Positions 9,463 through 19,098 are shown, counted from the stretch's first letter. The stretch is DNA of 64,000 nucleotides from Thermoanaerobacterium thermosaccharolyticum DSM 571 (GCF_000145615.1 NC_014410.1:2343501-2407500); one strand, 5' to 3'. Numbers and translations are program-made. The notes: generated by a model from the letters alone, not told the origin.

Positions 9463-9624
9463 CTTAAAACACCCCAAAATCTTTAGAATTTGCAATACAT
9501 ATAATATATATCAATAGCTGGCATGATAAACAACCGTAAAATTCCGATACTCCTCATTATTGCTTATAATTGCTTATCACGCCATTTAAATTTTCTAATA
9601 CTTTTCATAAACACATTTCTTCAT

Positions 9625-10944
9625 TTATTTTACTTTTTCTTTTGCTAATATTCTATCATCATCAGCATTTGCATCAGATTTTTGTTCAATTTTTTCTGCA
9701 ACTAATACAAACGGTAAATAAATAATAATGCTGATGATCAAATTAAGCAATGCAAGTAATGCCCCTCTTATAGAGCCCGTAACCAAAAATCCTCCTATTA
9801 TCGGCGGTGTTGTCCATGGCATCATCGCAATAGTTCTCGGTACAATACCCAATGCAATCGCAAAATAGCTTATAATTGTTAAAACAATTGGCGTCAATAT
9901 AAATGGAATAAAAAATACAGGATTCAAAACCAAAGGCATACCAAATATCATAGGTTCATTTATATTAAATATTCCAGGGGCAATAGCCAAATTTGCAATA
10001 TTTTGCAACTCGCTTCTCTTCTTTTTCCTTCTTGAAGCTATATAAATGGCTATAATTAATCCAATCGTTGTTCCAGCTCCGCCAAGATGAACAAATGCAT
10101 CAAAAAATGGCATAGTAACAATATGTGGAATAGCTTTTCCAGCTTTTAACGCCGCTATATTATCATTTATAGCAGGTAAATATACTGCATTTAAAACTGG
10201 CCCTAATATGTTTGTGCCATGTAATCCAAAAAACCATAAAAAATGTATAAGAAACGCAACTACAATTGCGGAACCTAAAGTATCAGCTAATCCAGTCAGT
10301 GGAGCCTGAATTGCGTTGAATATCGCCTGATGTATATCTGACAGCCCTAGAGCTACAGTTATTGATTTAAATAATGCCCATAGTGATAATACTATTAATG
10401 ATGGCAATAATGCTGCAAAAGACTTCGCAACAGCAGGTGGAACACCTTCAGGCATTTTTATTATTAATTTTGGATTCCCTAATAGCCGCACGAATAATTC
10501 AGTTGAAATAAGAGCTACTATTATTGATACAAATAAACCTTGTGCTCCCAAAAAAGTATAAGGAATTGCCCAATCCTTTGCTGACGGCGTATATAGCATC
10601 AATAGCGAAGCAAAGGACACTAATCCAGCACCAATCCCATTAGAGTTATAAGATAATGCCAAATTATAGCTGATTGACACAACTAGTATAATAGACATAA
10701 CTGCAAAAGTACCATTCCATAGATTGCCTCCAAAGCTAGTCCATGATTTTCCAAATATCCCAACCATAAAATTTTGATACACTTGAATTGGTAAATTATT
10801 TATCAAAACTGCAAATGCACCAGCTAGTATAAGAGGCATTATCATAGCGAATCCATCACGAATAGCAACTAAATGCCTTTCTGAACCAAATTTTGCTGCA
10901 ACAGGCACGAAATACTTTTCCAAAAAACTCATTATTTTTTTCAT
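9625..10944 (-). CDS. PTS EIIC, lactose/cellobiose family (CelB/ChbC-like)
   Basis: 439-residue membrane channel subunit importing a beta-disaccharide. The hydrophobic pattern and the motifs HGTNILGP, HLGGAGTTIGL and NINEPMIFGMP are typical of the cellobiose/diacetylchitobiose IIC group. A strong TAGGAGG site precedes the ATG. It is the second gene behind the sigma-54 promoter, after IIB. The C-terminal tail (from about residue 415) is charged and probably cytosolic. Cellobiose, chitobiose or a MurNAc-containing disaccharide are all possible substrates. Confidence 0.9.
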   Translation of the reverse strand: MKKIMSFLEKYFVPVAAKFGSERHLVAIRDGFAMIMPLILAGAFAVLINNLPIQVYQNFMVGIFGKSWTSFGGNLWNGTFAVMSIILVVSISYNLALSYNSNGIGAGLVSFASLLMLYTPSAKDWAIPYTFLGAQGLFVSIIVALISTELFVRLLGNPKLIIKMPEGVPPAVAKSFAALLPSLIVLSLWALFKSITVALGLSDIHQAIFNAIQAPLTGLADTLGSAIVVAFLIHFLWFFGLHGTNILGPVLNAVYLPAINDNIAALKAGKAIPHIVTMPFFDAFVHLGGAGTTIGLIIAIYIASRRKKKRSELQNIANLAIAPGIFNINEPMIFGMPLVLNPVFFIPFILTPIVLTIISYFAIALGIVPRTIAMMPWTTPPIIGGFLVTGSIRGALLALLNLIISIIIYLPFVLVAEKIEQKSDANADDDRILAKEKVK

Positions 10945-10981
10945 AACATATCCCTCCTACCAATAAAATCCTATTAAATCT

Positions 10982-11287
10982 TTATTTTTTTAACATGTCT
11001 AGTGCCTTATTTAAAACACCTTCTCCGTCAACTTTCCCATAAAGCCTTGACTCAATTACGTCTACAGCAATTCCTCTTGGTTCGGCAATCTGTTTAATTT
11101 TGCTTAATAAATACCTAACCTGAGGTCCAATCAAAATTGCATCTACATTTTCTAAATTCCTTTTTAAATCAGCTTCAGCGAATGCTTCAATTTCTACTTT
11201 AAGTCCTTTTTTAATGGCAGCATCATTCATTTTTTTAACTAATAAGCTCGTAGACATTCCAGCCGAACATACCAAAACAATTTTCAT
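10982..11287 (-). CDS. PTS EIIB, lactose/cellobiose type
   Basis: 101-residue soluble EIIB with the active-site cysteine C7 in the loop CSAGMSTS directly after the first beta strand, as in CelA/ChbB. It takes phosphate from the EIIA (8014-8343) and passes it to the sugar in IIC. First gene after the -24/-12 promoter at 11334-11349. A GGAGGTG site lies unusually far (13 nt) from the ATG; the frame upstream is closed by a stop, so no other start is possible. Confidence 0.9.
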   Translation of the reverse strand: MKIVLVCSAGMSTSLLVKKMNDAAIKKGLKVEIEAFAEADLKRNLENVDAILIGPQVRYLLSKIKQIAEPRGIAVDVIESRLYGKVDGEGVLNKALDMLKK

Positions 11288-11333
11288 CTACTTTAATTTC
11301 ACCTCCATTTTTAATAATTTAATAATTTATCTA

Positions 11334-11349
11334 TGCAAATCTCATGCCA
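11334..11349 (-). promoter_or_regulatory. Sigma-54 (-24/-12) promoter of the lac/cel-type PTS operon
   Basis: The minus strand reads TGGCATGAGATTTGCA. Against the consensus TGGCAC(G)-N4-TTGCA it has TGGCATG, four spacer bases and TTGCA, with the invariant GG and GC correctly spaced. The predicted start is near 11322, about 35 nt before the IIB start codon. The neighbouring regulator has the GAYTGA loop needed to contact sigma-54. Confidence 0.8.
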
Positions 11350-11441
11350 CTTAAATGAGTATTTTCATATTGCTGATTTATTTTGTATATGAACTATGAT
11401 TAATTTAACAGTATCAATCTGTATCGCTTGTAACCGTAATC

Positions 11442-11459
11442 AATACACATATGTGTATT
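11442..11459. promoter_or_regulatory. Candidate upstream activator site, 18-bp perfect palindrome
   Basis: AATACACATATGTGTATT is perfectly self-complementary. It lies about 100 bp upstream of the -24 element and overlaps the stop codon of the LevR-like activator. Position and symmetry suit an enhancer site for a sigma-54 activator. A half-site AATACACAT recurs at 14198-14206, just upstream of the activator gene. Function inferred. Confidence 0.6.
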
Positions 11460-14160
11460 AAAGTGAATAGATTATCATCATTATGCTGACATATTCGTCA
11501 TCTGATAAAGTCACATTAAAGGCTTCGTTTACTGGTTTTACGGCGGTTTTTATCATTTCGTATTTTGATGTGTTTTTTTCTATGATGGATTTGCAATTTT
11601 TAATCCGTATTAATTCTCCACCTTTTAATACACGTTCTATTGCACAAGCCAGATGCAGTATTAGCCCGATTATTTTGTCGTTGTCGAGGCTTACTTTGTT
11701 TTCCGCGATGTTTAGGTAAAATTCTTTAAAAGCTTTGATGTATTTATCTGCATCAATATCTACGTTTTCTGCGATTATCTCTTTCATGTTGTTTATGGTG
11801 TCCAGTGCGTCTCTTGAATCAATCATAGCCTTTAAAGAGCTTAATTTTCGATTGTCAAATATATCAGTAGTTGAAATGTATTTAAGTGTATCATCGCCTG
11901 GGTCAAAAGCGCTTACTACAGCTAATATGTTTTTCTCTGTTTTTATATTTTGCAGCTTTCTCTTAAATTCTCTTTTATCCTCTATATTTAGAGGTATGAT
12001 ATCAATTCCTGCTGATTTTAAATCAAGTTTTTTTTCTAAAATGGATTTTAATTTTAATGCCGTACCTTCACCTGTAATGCATGCAGTTATTATGACGTCA
12101 TTTTTAAAACCATTTTGTATCTCAAAATTGTCTTTATATATTCTTCCAATATAAGGACTTAAATTCAATGCAGAATCGTACACTTCATCAAGTGATGCAT
12201 TTAATAAGGCTTTTCTTCCAGCCTCTAATACCATAGGCGTAGATGCCATTTCAACTGTCTTAACTGGAATACCTGTTTCCTCGTAGATCATATCACCAAA
12301 GAATACCAATGAGCCCATGTCTACTAATAACAGCACGCCTTTTCCTTTATTTGTCTTCTTAATTAAATCACATAGGTTATTAAGTGCAATTTCAGGTTTC
12401 TGGTCAAGTGGCATATTGTACCCTACAACAAAATTTTCTCCCAACAATCTATTTGAAACATCTGCTATAGACGTAGCTGTCGATTCACCGTGCATTGCCA
12501 CTATTACACTTACTTTTTCGTCGTCTTTCTCTTGTTTAATATCAAGACACAAGAACATGGTTATGAAGCCTACTTCATCTTCAGGAACATCTATATCAAA
12601 TTCTCTCTCTATCAATTTTTTAAGCTCTTTAGAAACTTCAAACTCATCTTTGTATATCCTTTTTATATCATCTAATTGATGATTTTCTATTTTCTTTCCA
12701 CTTAATATCCTCTCAATAGAGCTTGCAACATGCATAGAAAGTCCGTACAGTGTCTTTTCACTGAAATCCCTCTTTAATATTTTTCTTGCATGATTCAGAA
12801 AATTATCCACAATATCGACAATTCTCTTGTCGACAACTTTATAAAGCTCTTCCAAATTATATCTTTTGGCTTCGTTAATATATCTTTTTAAATATGTTTC
12901 AATATCGAGACTCATAATAAGTTTTATATCATTCTCACTTATGCCCTTTTCTTCTAAAGACCTTCTTTTCTCTTCCAACGCCTCATAAAAATTAAACGCC
13001 TTATTATCTTCTGATGGAATGATTGCTTTTTGTTCTGTAGAAAACCTTATTTTGTCGTCCTTTATAAATTTATCAATTTTATCTTTCTCTTCTTTATACT
13101 TAAAAAGTCCTCTTTTTATATACTGTGGAAGATCCTCTGTGTGTATTACAACTTCTTTATCCCTATTCATCATAAACCCTAGATATGCCTTCGCTGCGCA
13201 AAGCTTAATGTCGCTCTTCAGCTGACCGATGTTGTTGGGACAATCGTAAAGCAAAAATGCTTTTAATGCATTTGATGTGATAAAAATGTCATTTTTGATA
13301 ACGGATGCTTCATCTATCATAAAATTTTTTATTATTTCGAATCTTTCTTCGTAAGTTCTTTCTTTTAAAGATGGTAAATTTATCATCATAGGAATGCGCC
13401 TGGTAAAAGTTTTAAGAAGTATTGATTCTACATTTTCGGTTGTAGCACATATTATAAGCACATCTACTTTATGCTGTATATCGGTTTCGCCTAAGCGTCT
13501 AAACATCCCTTTGTCGATTAAGTAAAACAACATTTCTTGCCCTTCTGGTGGCAGCCTATGGACTTCATCAAGAAATAATATCCCCTTATCCGCTTTTTCT
13601 ACTATTCCTATCTTATCTTTATCTGCACCGGTGTACGCCCCTTTTTTCACTCCAAATAGCTGCGCCATGAGAAGCTGCGGATTGTTGGCATAATCAGCGC
13701 AATTAAACGTTATAAACGGTGCATTTGTCTTAAGCCTTCCTATCTCTTTAGCGTATTCATACATTGTCTCTGCAAGCATTGATTTGCCTGTCCCTGTTTC
13801 TCCTAATAAAAGAGTATGAAGGCCATGTGGCGGATACATAATTGCTGCTTTTGCCTGTTGTACTGCATTTTTTAAGCTTAAATTTGAGCCTATGACTCTA
13901 CTAAAAGCATCTGTCTCAATTGGATTAATATTTTTATTTAACTCATCTGATTTTATGCAGTATAAGACAGGTTTCCCTTCAATTTTACTGACTTTCCCGT
14001 CTTTAAATAATTTGTTTAAATCGCTGGAAGCATTTGACCTGTGAATGCTTAGTTCTTTTGCTAAATCTATTGCCGAGCATCCTGATATCTTACCGTCATT
14101 TTTTAACTGTTTTAAGCAGATATCCCTTAGTTTCTCGTAAACTTTATCAATCCTTTTCAT
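11458..14160 (-). CDS. LevR-like sigma-54-dependent PTS-regulated activator
   Basis: 900-residue regulator. An N-terminal winged helix (about 1-70) is followed by an AAA+ domain (about 85-330) with Walker A GETGTGKS at 120-127, the sigma-54 contact loop GAYTGA at 174-179 and Walker B GILFLDEV at 193-200. A PTS regulation domain (about 430-540), an EIIA-Man-like domain (about 550-680, VSVIVAMHGESTATS), an EIIB-like stretch and a second PTS regulation domain (about 790-900) follow. Members are phosphorylated by HPr or EIIB and activate PTS operons. It is encoded just upstream of the IIB-IIC-MupG-IIA operon that carries a -24/-12 promoter, so that operon is the evident target. Confidence 0.92.
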   Translation of the reverse strand: MKRIDKVYEKLRDICLKQLKNDGKISGCSAIDLAKELSIHRSNASSDLNKLFKDGKVSKIEGKPVLYCIKSDELNKNINPIETDAFSRVIGSNLSLKNAVQQAKAAIMYPPHGLHTLLLGETGTGKSMLAETMYEYAKEIGRLKTNAPFITFNCADYANNPQLLMAQLFGVKKGAYTGADKDKIGIVEKADKGILFLDEVHRLPPEGQEMLFYLIDKGMFRRLGETDIQHKVDVLIICATTENVESILLKTFTRRIPMMINLPSLKERTYEERFEIIKNFMIDEASVIKNDIFITSNALKAFLLYDCPNNIGQLKSDIKLCAAKAYLGFMMNRDKEVVIHTEDLPQYIKRGLFKYKEEKDKIDKFIKDDKIRFSTEQKAIIPSEDNKAFNFYEALEEKRRSLEEKGISENDIKLIMSLDIETYLKRYINEAKRYNLEELYKVVDKRIVDIVDNFLNHARKILKRDFSEKTLYGLSMHVASSIERILSGKKIENHQLDDIKRIYKDEFEVSKELKKLIEREFDIDVPEDEVGFITMFLCLDIKQEKDDEKVSVIVAMHGESTATSIADVSNRLLGENFVVGYNMPLDQKPEIALNNLCDLIKKTNKGKGVLLLVDMGSLVFFGDMIYEETGIPVKTVEMASTPMVLEAGRKALLNASLDEVYDSALNLSPYIGRIYKDNFEIQNGFKNDVIITACITGEGTALKLKSILEKKLDLKSAGIDIIPLNIEDKREFKRKLQNIKTEKNILAVVSAFDPGDDTLKYISTTDIFDNRKLSSLKAMIDSRDALDTINNMKEIIAENVDIDADKYIKAFKEFYLNIAENKVSLDNDKIIGLILHLACAIERVLKGGELIRIKNCKSIIEKNTSKYEMIKTAVKPVNEAFNVTLSDDEYVSIMMIIYSL

Positions 14161-14479
14161 AAAAAATACCTCCTACGAGGTTATTATATCATATTACAAT
14201 ACACATCAAAACACTTTAATTTTTATATTCTTCAAATAATGCATTTTGTACGCCACTTATATCCCTCCAGTTTAAAGTATGGATTCATTCTGATTGAATA
14301 TTTCATATTCCTTTGGATATCATTGTATTTCTAATCTAAACATTACCTTAACTGAAGTACAAATTAAAATTTTAAATATGTTGATTTTATAAAATTCTTT
14401 TTTATGCAAAACATATACATAGATGCTTTTGTATGATAAAATAATTTTGCTAATTAAAAAATTTTAAGGAGGCAAATCT
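14161..14479. other. Divergent intergenic region between the activator and the permease
   Basis: 319 bp, AT-rich, containing the promoters of two divergent genes. A half-site AATACACAT lies at 14198-14206, near the activator start. No convincing -35/-10 pair and no coding potential seen. Confidence 0.4.
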
Positions 14480-15886
14480 GTGGAAAAACAAAAGATACTT
14501 AAAGTGCGTGATATTGTCCTTATGAATGTAGTCGCAATTATCGGTTTGAGATGGCTTCCACTTGCTGCGAAATACGGTCCATCATCGATAATATTATGGC
14601 TTTTAGCTTCAATTTTATTTTTCATACCGCAAGGTCTCACAGTTTCAGAGTTGTCTACAGGATGGCCTTATGAAGGCGGTTTATATGTCTGGGCAAAAGA
14701 AGCGTTTGGTGAAAAATACGGCTTTTTAACATCATGGTCCTATTGGCTTACTAACGTAGTATACTATCCATCTATGCTAATTTATATAGCCAGCACCGCT
14801 GCATATATGGTTAATCCAAAGCTTGCAGAAAATGACCGTTTTGTTTCGATATTTATATTCATACTTTTCTGGATAATTACATTGATAAATGTAAATGGCC
14901 TTAATATAAGTAAATGGCTCTCAAATGCCGGCGGTCTTTTCGGGACAATAATACCCGGTATACTGCTTATTGGTTTTTCAATATACTGGGTTACAGGATT
15001 GCATCAAAAAATTCAGACAGTTTATACTGCTCCATCGCTGCTTCCTAACCTATCAAGTCTAAGCAATATTGTCTTTTTCTCATCCATGATATTTGCGTTC
15101 GCTGGACTTGAACTGGCGCCGACATTAGCTGAGAGGACAGAAAATCCTGAAAGGGCGTTTCCTCGCGCTATACTTTTGTCTGCAATGATCATACCAGCCC
15201 TTTACATCCTTGGCACTATTTCAATAACTTTTATAGTTCCTCCAAAGGAAATAGGTTTAGCCACAGGAATCATGCAAGCAATACAAATAATATTTAATAA
15301 GATGGGTTTAAAATACATGATTGGCATTGCAGCATTTTTGATATTTATAGGAGGGATAGGCGGAATAAATGCATGGATAATAGGACCGATAAACATGATT
15401 TTCACTAGTTCAAAAGGCATAATGCCGCCATTTTTTACGAAATCTCATGATAAATACGGCACACCTGTAAATGCCATGATAACACAAGCCGTCATTGTAA
15501 GTTTACTGATACTGATGGCTTTTTCAACACCGACTGTAGAATCTGCTTACTGGCTGCTGTCTGCCATGACATCAATACTATATTTTATACCATACCTTGT
15601 AATGTTTTCTGCATTAATTGTTCTAAGATACAAAAGACCGGATGTAAAAAGATTGTATAAAATACCTTTTGGAAATTTTGGTGCATGGCTAGTAGGAGGC
15701 ATTGGATTGTTAGTCGTATCATTTTCAATCGTCTTAGCAATAATTCCTCCTGCAGGGATGGAATTAGGAAATCTCTTGTGGTACGAAGTTAAATTAGTTG
15801 GCGGAACGCTTTTGTTTTTGATAATAGGCTATCTAATATATAGAAATTATGAAAAAAGAAACGTAAACATTAAAGGCATTCCATAA
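14480..15886 (+). CDS. APC-family amino-acid permease
   Basis: 468-residue integral membrane protein with about 12 hydrophobic segments. It fits the amino acid/polyamine/organocation superfamily, closest in feel to the glutamate:GABA antiporter-like group: an N-terminal block of hydrophobic segments, the motif FAFAGLELAPTLAERTENPERAFPRA in the middle, and a C-terminal YRNYEKRN tail. The GTG start at 14480 has AAGGAGG at good distance. It stands alone, ending in a hairpin shared with the convergent oppA-like gene. Substrate unknown. Confidence 0.85.
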   Translation: MEKQKILKVRDIVLMNVVAIIGLRWLPLAAKYGPSSIILWLLASILFFIPQGLTVSELSTGWPYEGGLYVWAKEAFGEKYGFLTSWSYWLTNVVYYPSMLIYIASTAAYMVNPKLAENDRFVSIFIFILFWIITLINVNGLNISKWLSNAGGLFGTIIPGILLIGFSIYWVTGLHQKIQTVYTAPSLLPNLSSLSNIVFFSSMIFAFAGLELAPTLAERTENPERAFPRAILLSAMIIPALYILGTISITFIVPPKEIGLATGIMQAIQIIFNKMGLKYMIGIAAFLIFIGGIGGINAWIIGPINMIFTSSKGIMPPFFTKSHDKYGTPVNAMITQAVIVSLLILMAFSTPTVESAYWLLSAMTSILYFIPYLVMFSALIVLRYKRPDVKRLYKIPFGNFGAWLVGGIGLLVVSFSIVLAIIPPAGMELGNLLWYEVKLVGGTLLFLIIGYLIYRNYEKRNVNIKGIP

Positions 15887-15900
15887 TATGGAATGCCTTT
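15872..15900. terminator. Bidirectional hairpin between the permease and OppA genes
   Basis: Perfect 12-bp stem (aaaggcattcca / tggaatgccttt, 15872-15883 and 15889-15900) with a 5-nt loop, overlapping the permease stop codon and lying just past the OppA stop. T tracts are short on both sides. Confidence 0.65.
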
Positions 15901-15906
15901 AATGCT

Positions 15907-17541
15907 TTAATGATTTTCTATATAGGTCCACTTCCAATCGCTGTCAACACCGACAGAATGCCTTACCCATCCTTTTACATAGTCTCTCTGAACATAAGCT
16001 GTTGCAGAATAGAATAAAGGTCCAACAGGCATATCATCCATCAAAATTTTCTCAGCTTCTTTCATTTTCTCCATGCGGACCGCATTATCATTTGTAGATT
16101 TTGCCTCTTTTATCAGCTCATCGTATTTCGGATTTGAGTACTTTACATTGTTATTGCCTGCATTTGTAGTCCATAAATCTAAAAATGTCATAGGATCGTT
16201 GTAGTCAGCGCCCCATCTTGTCAAGCAGACATCGTACTGCTGTTTAGAAAACATCTGAAGCCTTATCTTGTATGACACGTTCTGGATAGTTACATCTACG
16301 CCAAGATTATTTTTCCAAAATTGCTGAATTGCCTGGGCTTCCTTCTTTGCAACATCTGTATCATCTGCCAGTAAAGTTATCTTAGGAAGTTTTGTTATGT
16401 TGAGCTCTTTCATTCCCTTTTTAAGAAGGCTTTTCGCCTCATTTACATCTTCTTTAAATAAAGCTTCACCGGCTTCCTTCCTAAAGTCTCCATTCAATCC
16501 TGTGATGCCATTAGGCACAAAAGCATATGCAGGGATAGAACCATCCTTCAAAACATTCTCCGTAAAAGACTTCCTATCTATAGCAAGTGTAAATGCCTTC
16601 CTGATATTTGCATTTTTGAAAACCGGATTCAAAGTGTTAAACCCAAGAAAATACGTAAAACCGTTTGGATGCACTTTAACCTGATCTTTGTACTTTGGCA
16701 CGAAATCACCACTTATATTGATTTCATCATATTGGCCTGAATCATAACCCTGTGCTACTGTATTCAAATCTTTTACCATGCCAAAATCGATCTCACTTAA
16801 TTTCACATTATTTTTATCCCAGTAATTGTCATTTTTGACAAGAACTATATTTTGCTCATGATTCCATGTTTTAAGAACAAACGGACCACTGTACACTAAA
16901 TCAGAAGGGCTTGATGCTAATTTATCTCCTTCCTTTTCTACAAATGATTTTTCAAGCGGTAAATAGGTAATAAACGAAGTCAAACTCAAAAAATACGGCG
17001 TCGGCTCCTGAAGCTCAACCTTAAGAGTCTTATCATCTAATGCCTTTACACCAACTGAGTCGGCACTTGCCTTACCTGAATTATACGCTTCTGCATTCTT
17101 TATAGGATACATTATGTATGCATATTGAGATGCAGTTTTAGGATCCAATGCCCTCTTCCATGAATATTCAAAATCATATGCTGTTATAGGATTTCCATCG
17201 CTCCATTTTATATTGTCCTTCAAATGAAAAATATAAGTCAATCCATCATTAGATACTTCCCAGCTTTTAGCAAGACCTGAACCCTCCTTAGGCTTTTCAT
17301 CAGCTCCAAGCCTCACCAGACCTTCTAACACTGAATTTAGTATCTGAAAAGACACACCATCAGTTGATTTTGCAGGATCAAGCAACGGTGGCTCATCACC
17401 AAGATTTAGATGCAAAACCTGCTTAGTTGAATTTGACTTACTCTGGGCAGTTGATGAATTGCTTCCATTGTTGCCGCAGCCAGTCAAAACGCTTGCCGCT
17501 AAAAAAGTAAGCACAAGAAAATAAATCAAAAATTTCCTCAC
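15907..17541 (-). CDS. Oligopeptide ABC transporter substrate-binding lipoprotein (OppA family)
   Basis: 544-residue extracytoplasmic solute-binding protein of family 5. The signal peptide ends in the lipobox VLTGC (lipidated C22). The body has the expected motifs: LNLGDEPPLLDPAKSTDGVS, WSDGNPITAYDFEYSWKRALDP and IRKAFTLAIDRKSF. I chose the GTG at 17541, preceded by GGGGGAAT, over the ATG at 17556, which would add MGGIH before the signal peptide and consume that site. No permease or ATPase genes lie nearby, so it must work with a transporter encoded elsewhere. Confidence 0.88.
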   Translation of the reverse strand: MRKFLIYFLVLTFLAASVLTGCGNNGSNSSTAQSKSNSTKQVLHLNLGDEPPLLDPAKSTDGVSFQILNSVLEGLVRLGADEKPKEGSGLAKSWEVSNDGLTYIFHLKDNIKWSDGNPITAYDFEYSWKRALDPKTASQYAYIMYPIKNAEAYNSGKASADSVGVKALDDKTLKVELQEPTPYFLSLTSFITYLPLEKSFVEKEGDKLASSPSDLVYSGPFVLKTWNHEQNIVLVKNDNYWDKNNVKLSEIDFGMVKDLNTVAQGYDSGQYDEINISGDFVPKYKDQVKVHPNGFTYFLGFNTLNPVFKNANIRKAFTLAIDRKSFTENVLKDGSIPAYAFVPNGITGLNGDFRKEAGEALFKEDVNEAKSLLKKGMKELNITKLPKITLLADDTDVAKKEAQAIQQFWKNNLGVDVTIQNVSYKIRLQMFSKQQYDVCLTRWGADYNDPMTFLDLWTTNAGNNNVKYSNPKYDELIKEAKSTNDNAVRMEKMKEAEKILMDDMPVGPLFYSATAYVQRDYVKGWVRHSVGVDSDWKWTYIENH

Positions 17542-17793
17542 ATGTATTCCCCCCATTTAAAATTTATAAAAATTATACCATCACATGAATAATAATTTAA
17601 AATAAATTATTAATATTATTAATTTATTTTAATAATTAAACATTTATTGCACTTAACGCATTAGTACGCTGAATTGAACTAAAAATGCAGTTATAAATGA
17701 ACTTTTAATACTCATAGATTATATTGCGCTTAAGTGAAGCATAATGCTAATGTAGCATTGACTACTGAATATATTTAAAAAATACCATAAATA

Positions 17794-18660
17794 TTATTCC
17801 ATAGACGCACTTATGCTAAATACAGTTTTTAGATCCTCACCAGGCTTTAAAATTTTAATATCTTCTTTTGTGTTCATGGAGTCGGGCTTAGCCATCCAAG
17901 GCTCAATGCATATAAACTCCTTATCATGTAATGACCATACAACTACGTATTTAAACACTTCATCGTATTTAAGAGTAATCTTCATATTCCTTTTTTTATC
18001 AACTGCATGACACTCATTTGATTTCGACTCAAAAATAAGATTTACTTCAGGCTTTTTAGAGTCAATCTTACCATTGAAAATAAGCTGTTTTTTATCTATT
18101 GCATCGTAGCATACATCTGAATCAACAAATATTAAAGCATCGTCCTTATTCTCAATATAAAAATACGGGTGAAATCCAGAGTAAAATATCATATTCTTCT
18201 CTGACATATTTATATATTGTTGTTCTATTGTCAGCATTCCGTTTTTGAGAATATATGTAAAAATAAGCTCAAAATCGAAAGGATATATTTCCCTTGTCTC
18301 GCTGCTGCTTGTAAACTTTAATGTTATTGACGCAGAATCATCAACACTTGTCTTAACTACGCACCATTTATAAAGCCTTGCAATACCATGCTGTTTCATA
18401 TTGTACTCTCTGCCATCTATTGTATATTTCTCATCTTTTAGGTACCCACAAATAGGAAAAAGGATTGGTATTCCTCCTCTTAAATTTTTCGTCGTATCAT
18501 ACAGTGTTTCTTTGTCAAGATATAAAATCTCATTTCCACTATATACAAATCTAGTTATAACTCCTCCACGATCTGGCACGACTTCAAAAAACGAATTGTT
18601 TTTTAAATCGTAAAGCCTATACGTTTCAAATTTATCCATATACTTCTCCACTCTATACAT
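17794..18660 (-). CDS. Aldose 1-epimerase family protein
   Basis: 288-residue galactose mutarotase-like beta-sandwich protein. Visible family features are RGGIPILFPICGYL, the MKQHGIARLYKW histidine, SGFHPYFYI and IEPWMAKPDS near the C-terminus. This subgroup (LacX/YeaD-like) acts on the anomers of sugars or sugar phosphates; which one is unknown. The ATG at 18660 is preceded by AGAGGTG six bases upstream; the ATG at 18681 lacks a site. The gene stands alone. Confidence 0.82.
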   Translation of the reverse strand: MYRVEKYMDKFETYRLYDLKNNSFFEVVPDRGGVITRFVYSGNEILYLDKETLYDTTKNLRGGIPILFPICGYLKDEKYTIDGREYNMKQHGIARLYKWCVVKTSVDDSASITLKFTSSSETREIYPFDFELIFTYILKNGMLTIEQQYINMSEKNMIFYSGFHPYFYIENKDDALIFVDSDVCYDAIDKKQLIFNGKIDSKKPEVNLIFESKSNECHAVDKKRNMKITLKYDEVFKYVVVWSLHDKEFICIEPWMAKPDSMNTKEDIKILKPGEDLKTVFSISASME

Positions 18661-18799
18661 TTTCAGCACCTCTTTTATCATTTTGTCTATAACTTATTAT
18701 ACTATAATCGTCATCATCTTTTCTAATTATTTCAATACATATAATCAACATAAAAGTTAAAAATAATTTTGAAAAATACTTTTTAGGAGTGTGATAATA

Positions 18800-19069
18800 A
18801 TGGCAGATGAAAAAGATCGTTACAAAAATCCTCCAAAGCCGGACGATCGTTCTGATAATGTCGGTAAATTACAGGATATGATTCATGATACAATAGAAAA
18901 TTATAGAGAAGCAGAAGACTACTTAAAACTGCATGCTGAAGAGCTTTCATCGGAAGAAATAGCGAGAATTAAAGAAAAAAATCGCCACAGGCTTGAAAGC
19001 ATCCACGGCATGAGAGATGAAATTATAGATGAAGTTGACGCTGGAAACGGTGTGGACAAAAAAGACTAA
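18800..19069 (+). CDS. tlp: Small acid-soluble spore protein Tlp
   Basis: 89-residue charged protein with the Tlp signature KPDDRSDNVGKLQDMI..TIENYREAE followed by HAEELSSEE and IKEKNRHRLESIHGMRDEI. Tlp proteins are made in the forespore and packed in spores. The ATG at 18800 has AGGAG at 18785-18789; a GTG at 18791 in the same frame sits too close to that site. It shows that the organism belongs to a spore-forming lineage. I could not identify a sigma-G promoter with certainty. Confidence 0.9.
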   Translation: MADEKDRYKNPPKPDDRSDNVGKLQDMIHDTIENYREAEDYLKLHAEELSSEEIARIKEKNRHRLESIHGMRDEIIDEVDAGNGVDKKD

Positions 19070-19098
19070 AAAATAGGCAGTTCTTTACTGCCTATTTT
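19070..19098. terminator. Bidirectional terminator between tlp and leuS
   Basis: Perfect 12-bp stem (aaaataggcagt / actgcctatttt) with a 5-nt loop, A-rich on the 5' side and T-rich on the 3' side, overlapping the stop codons of both convergent genes. Confidence 0.75.

Noticed and set aside
11442-11459. The 18-bp palindrome as a terminator of the activator gene
   Set aside because: It has no T tract and its stem is AT-rich. Its distance from the -24/-12 promoter fits an activator site better.
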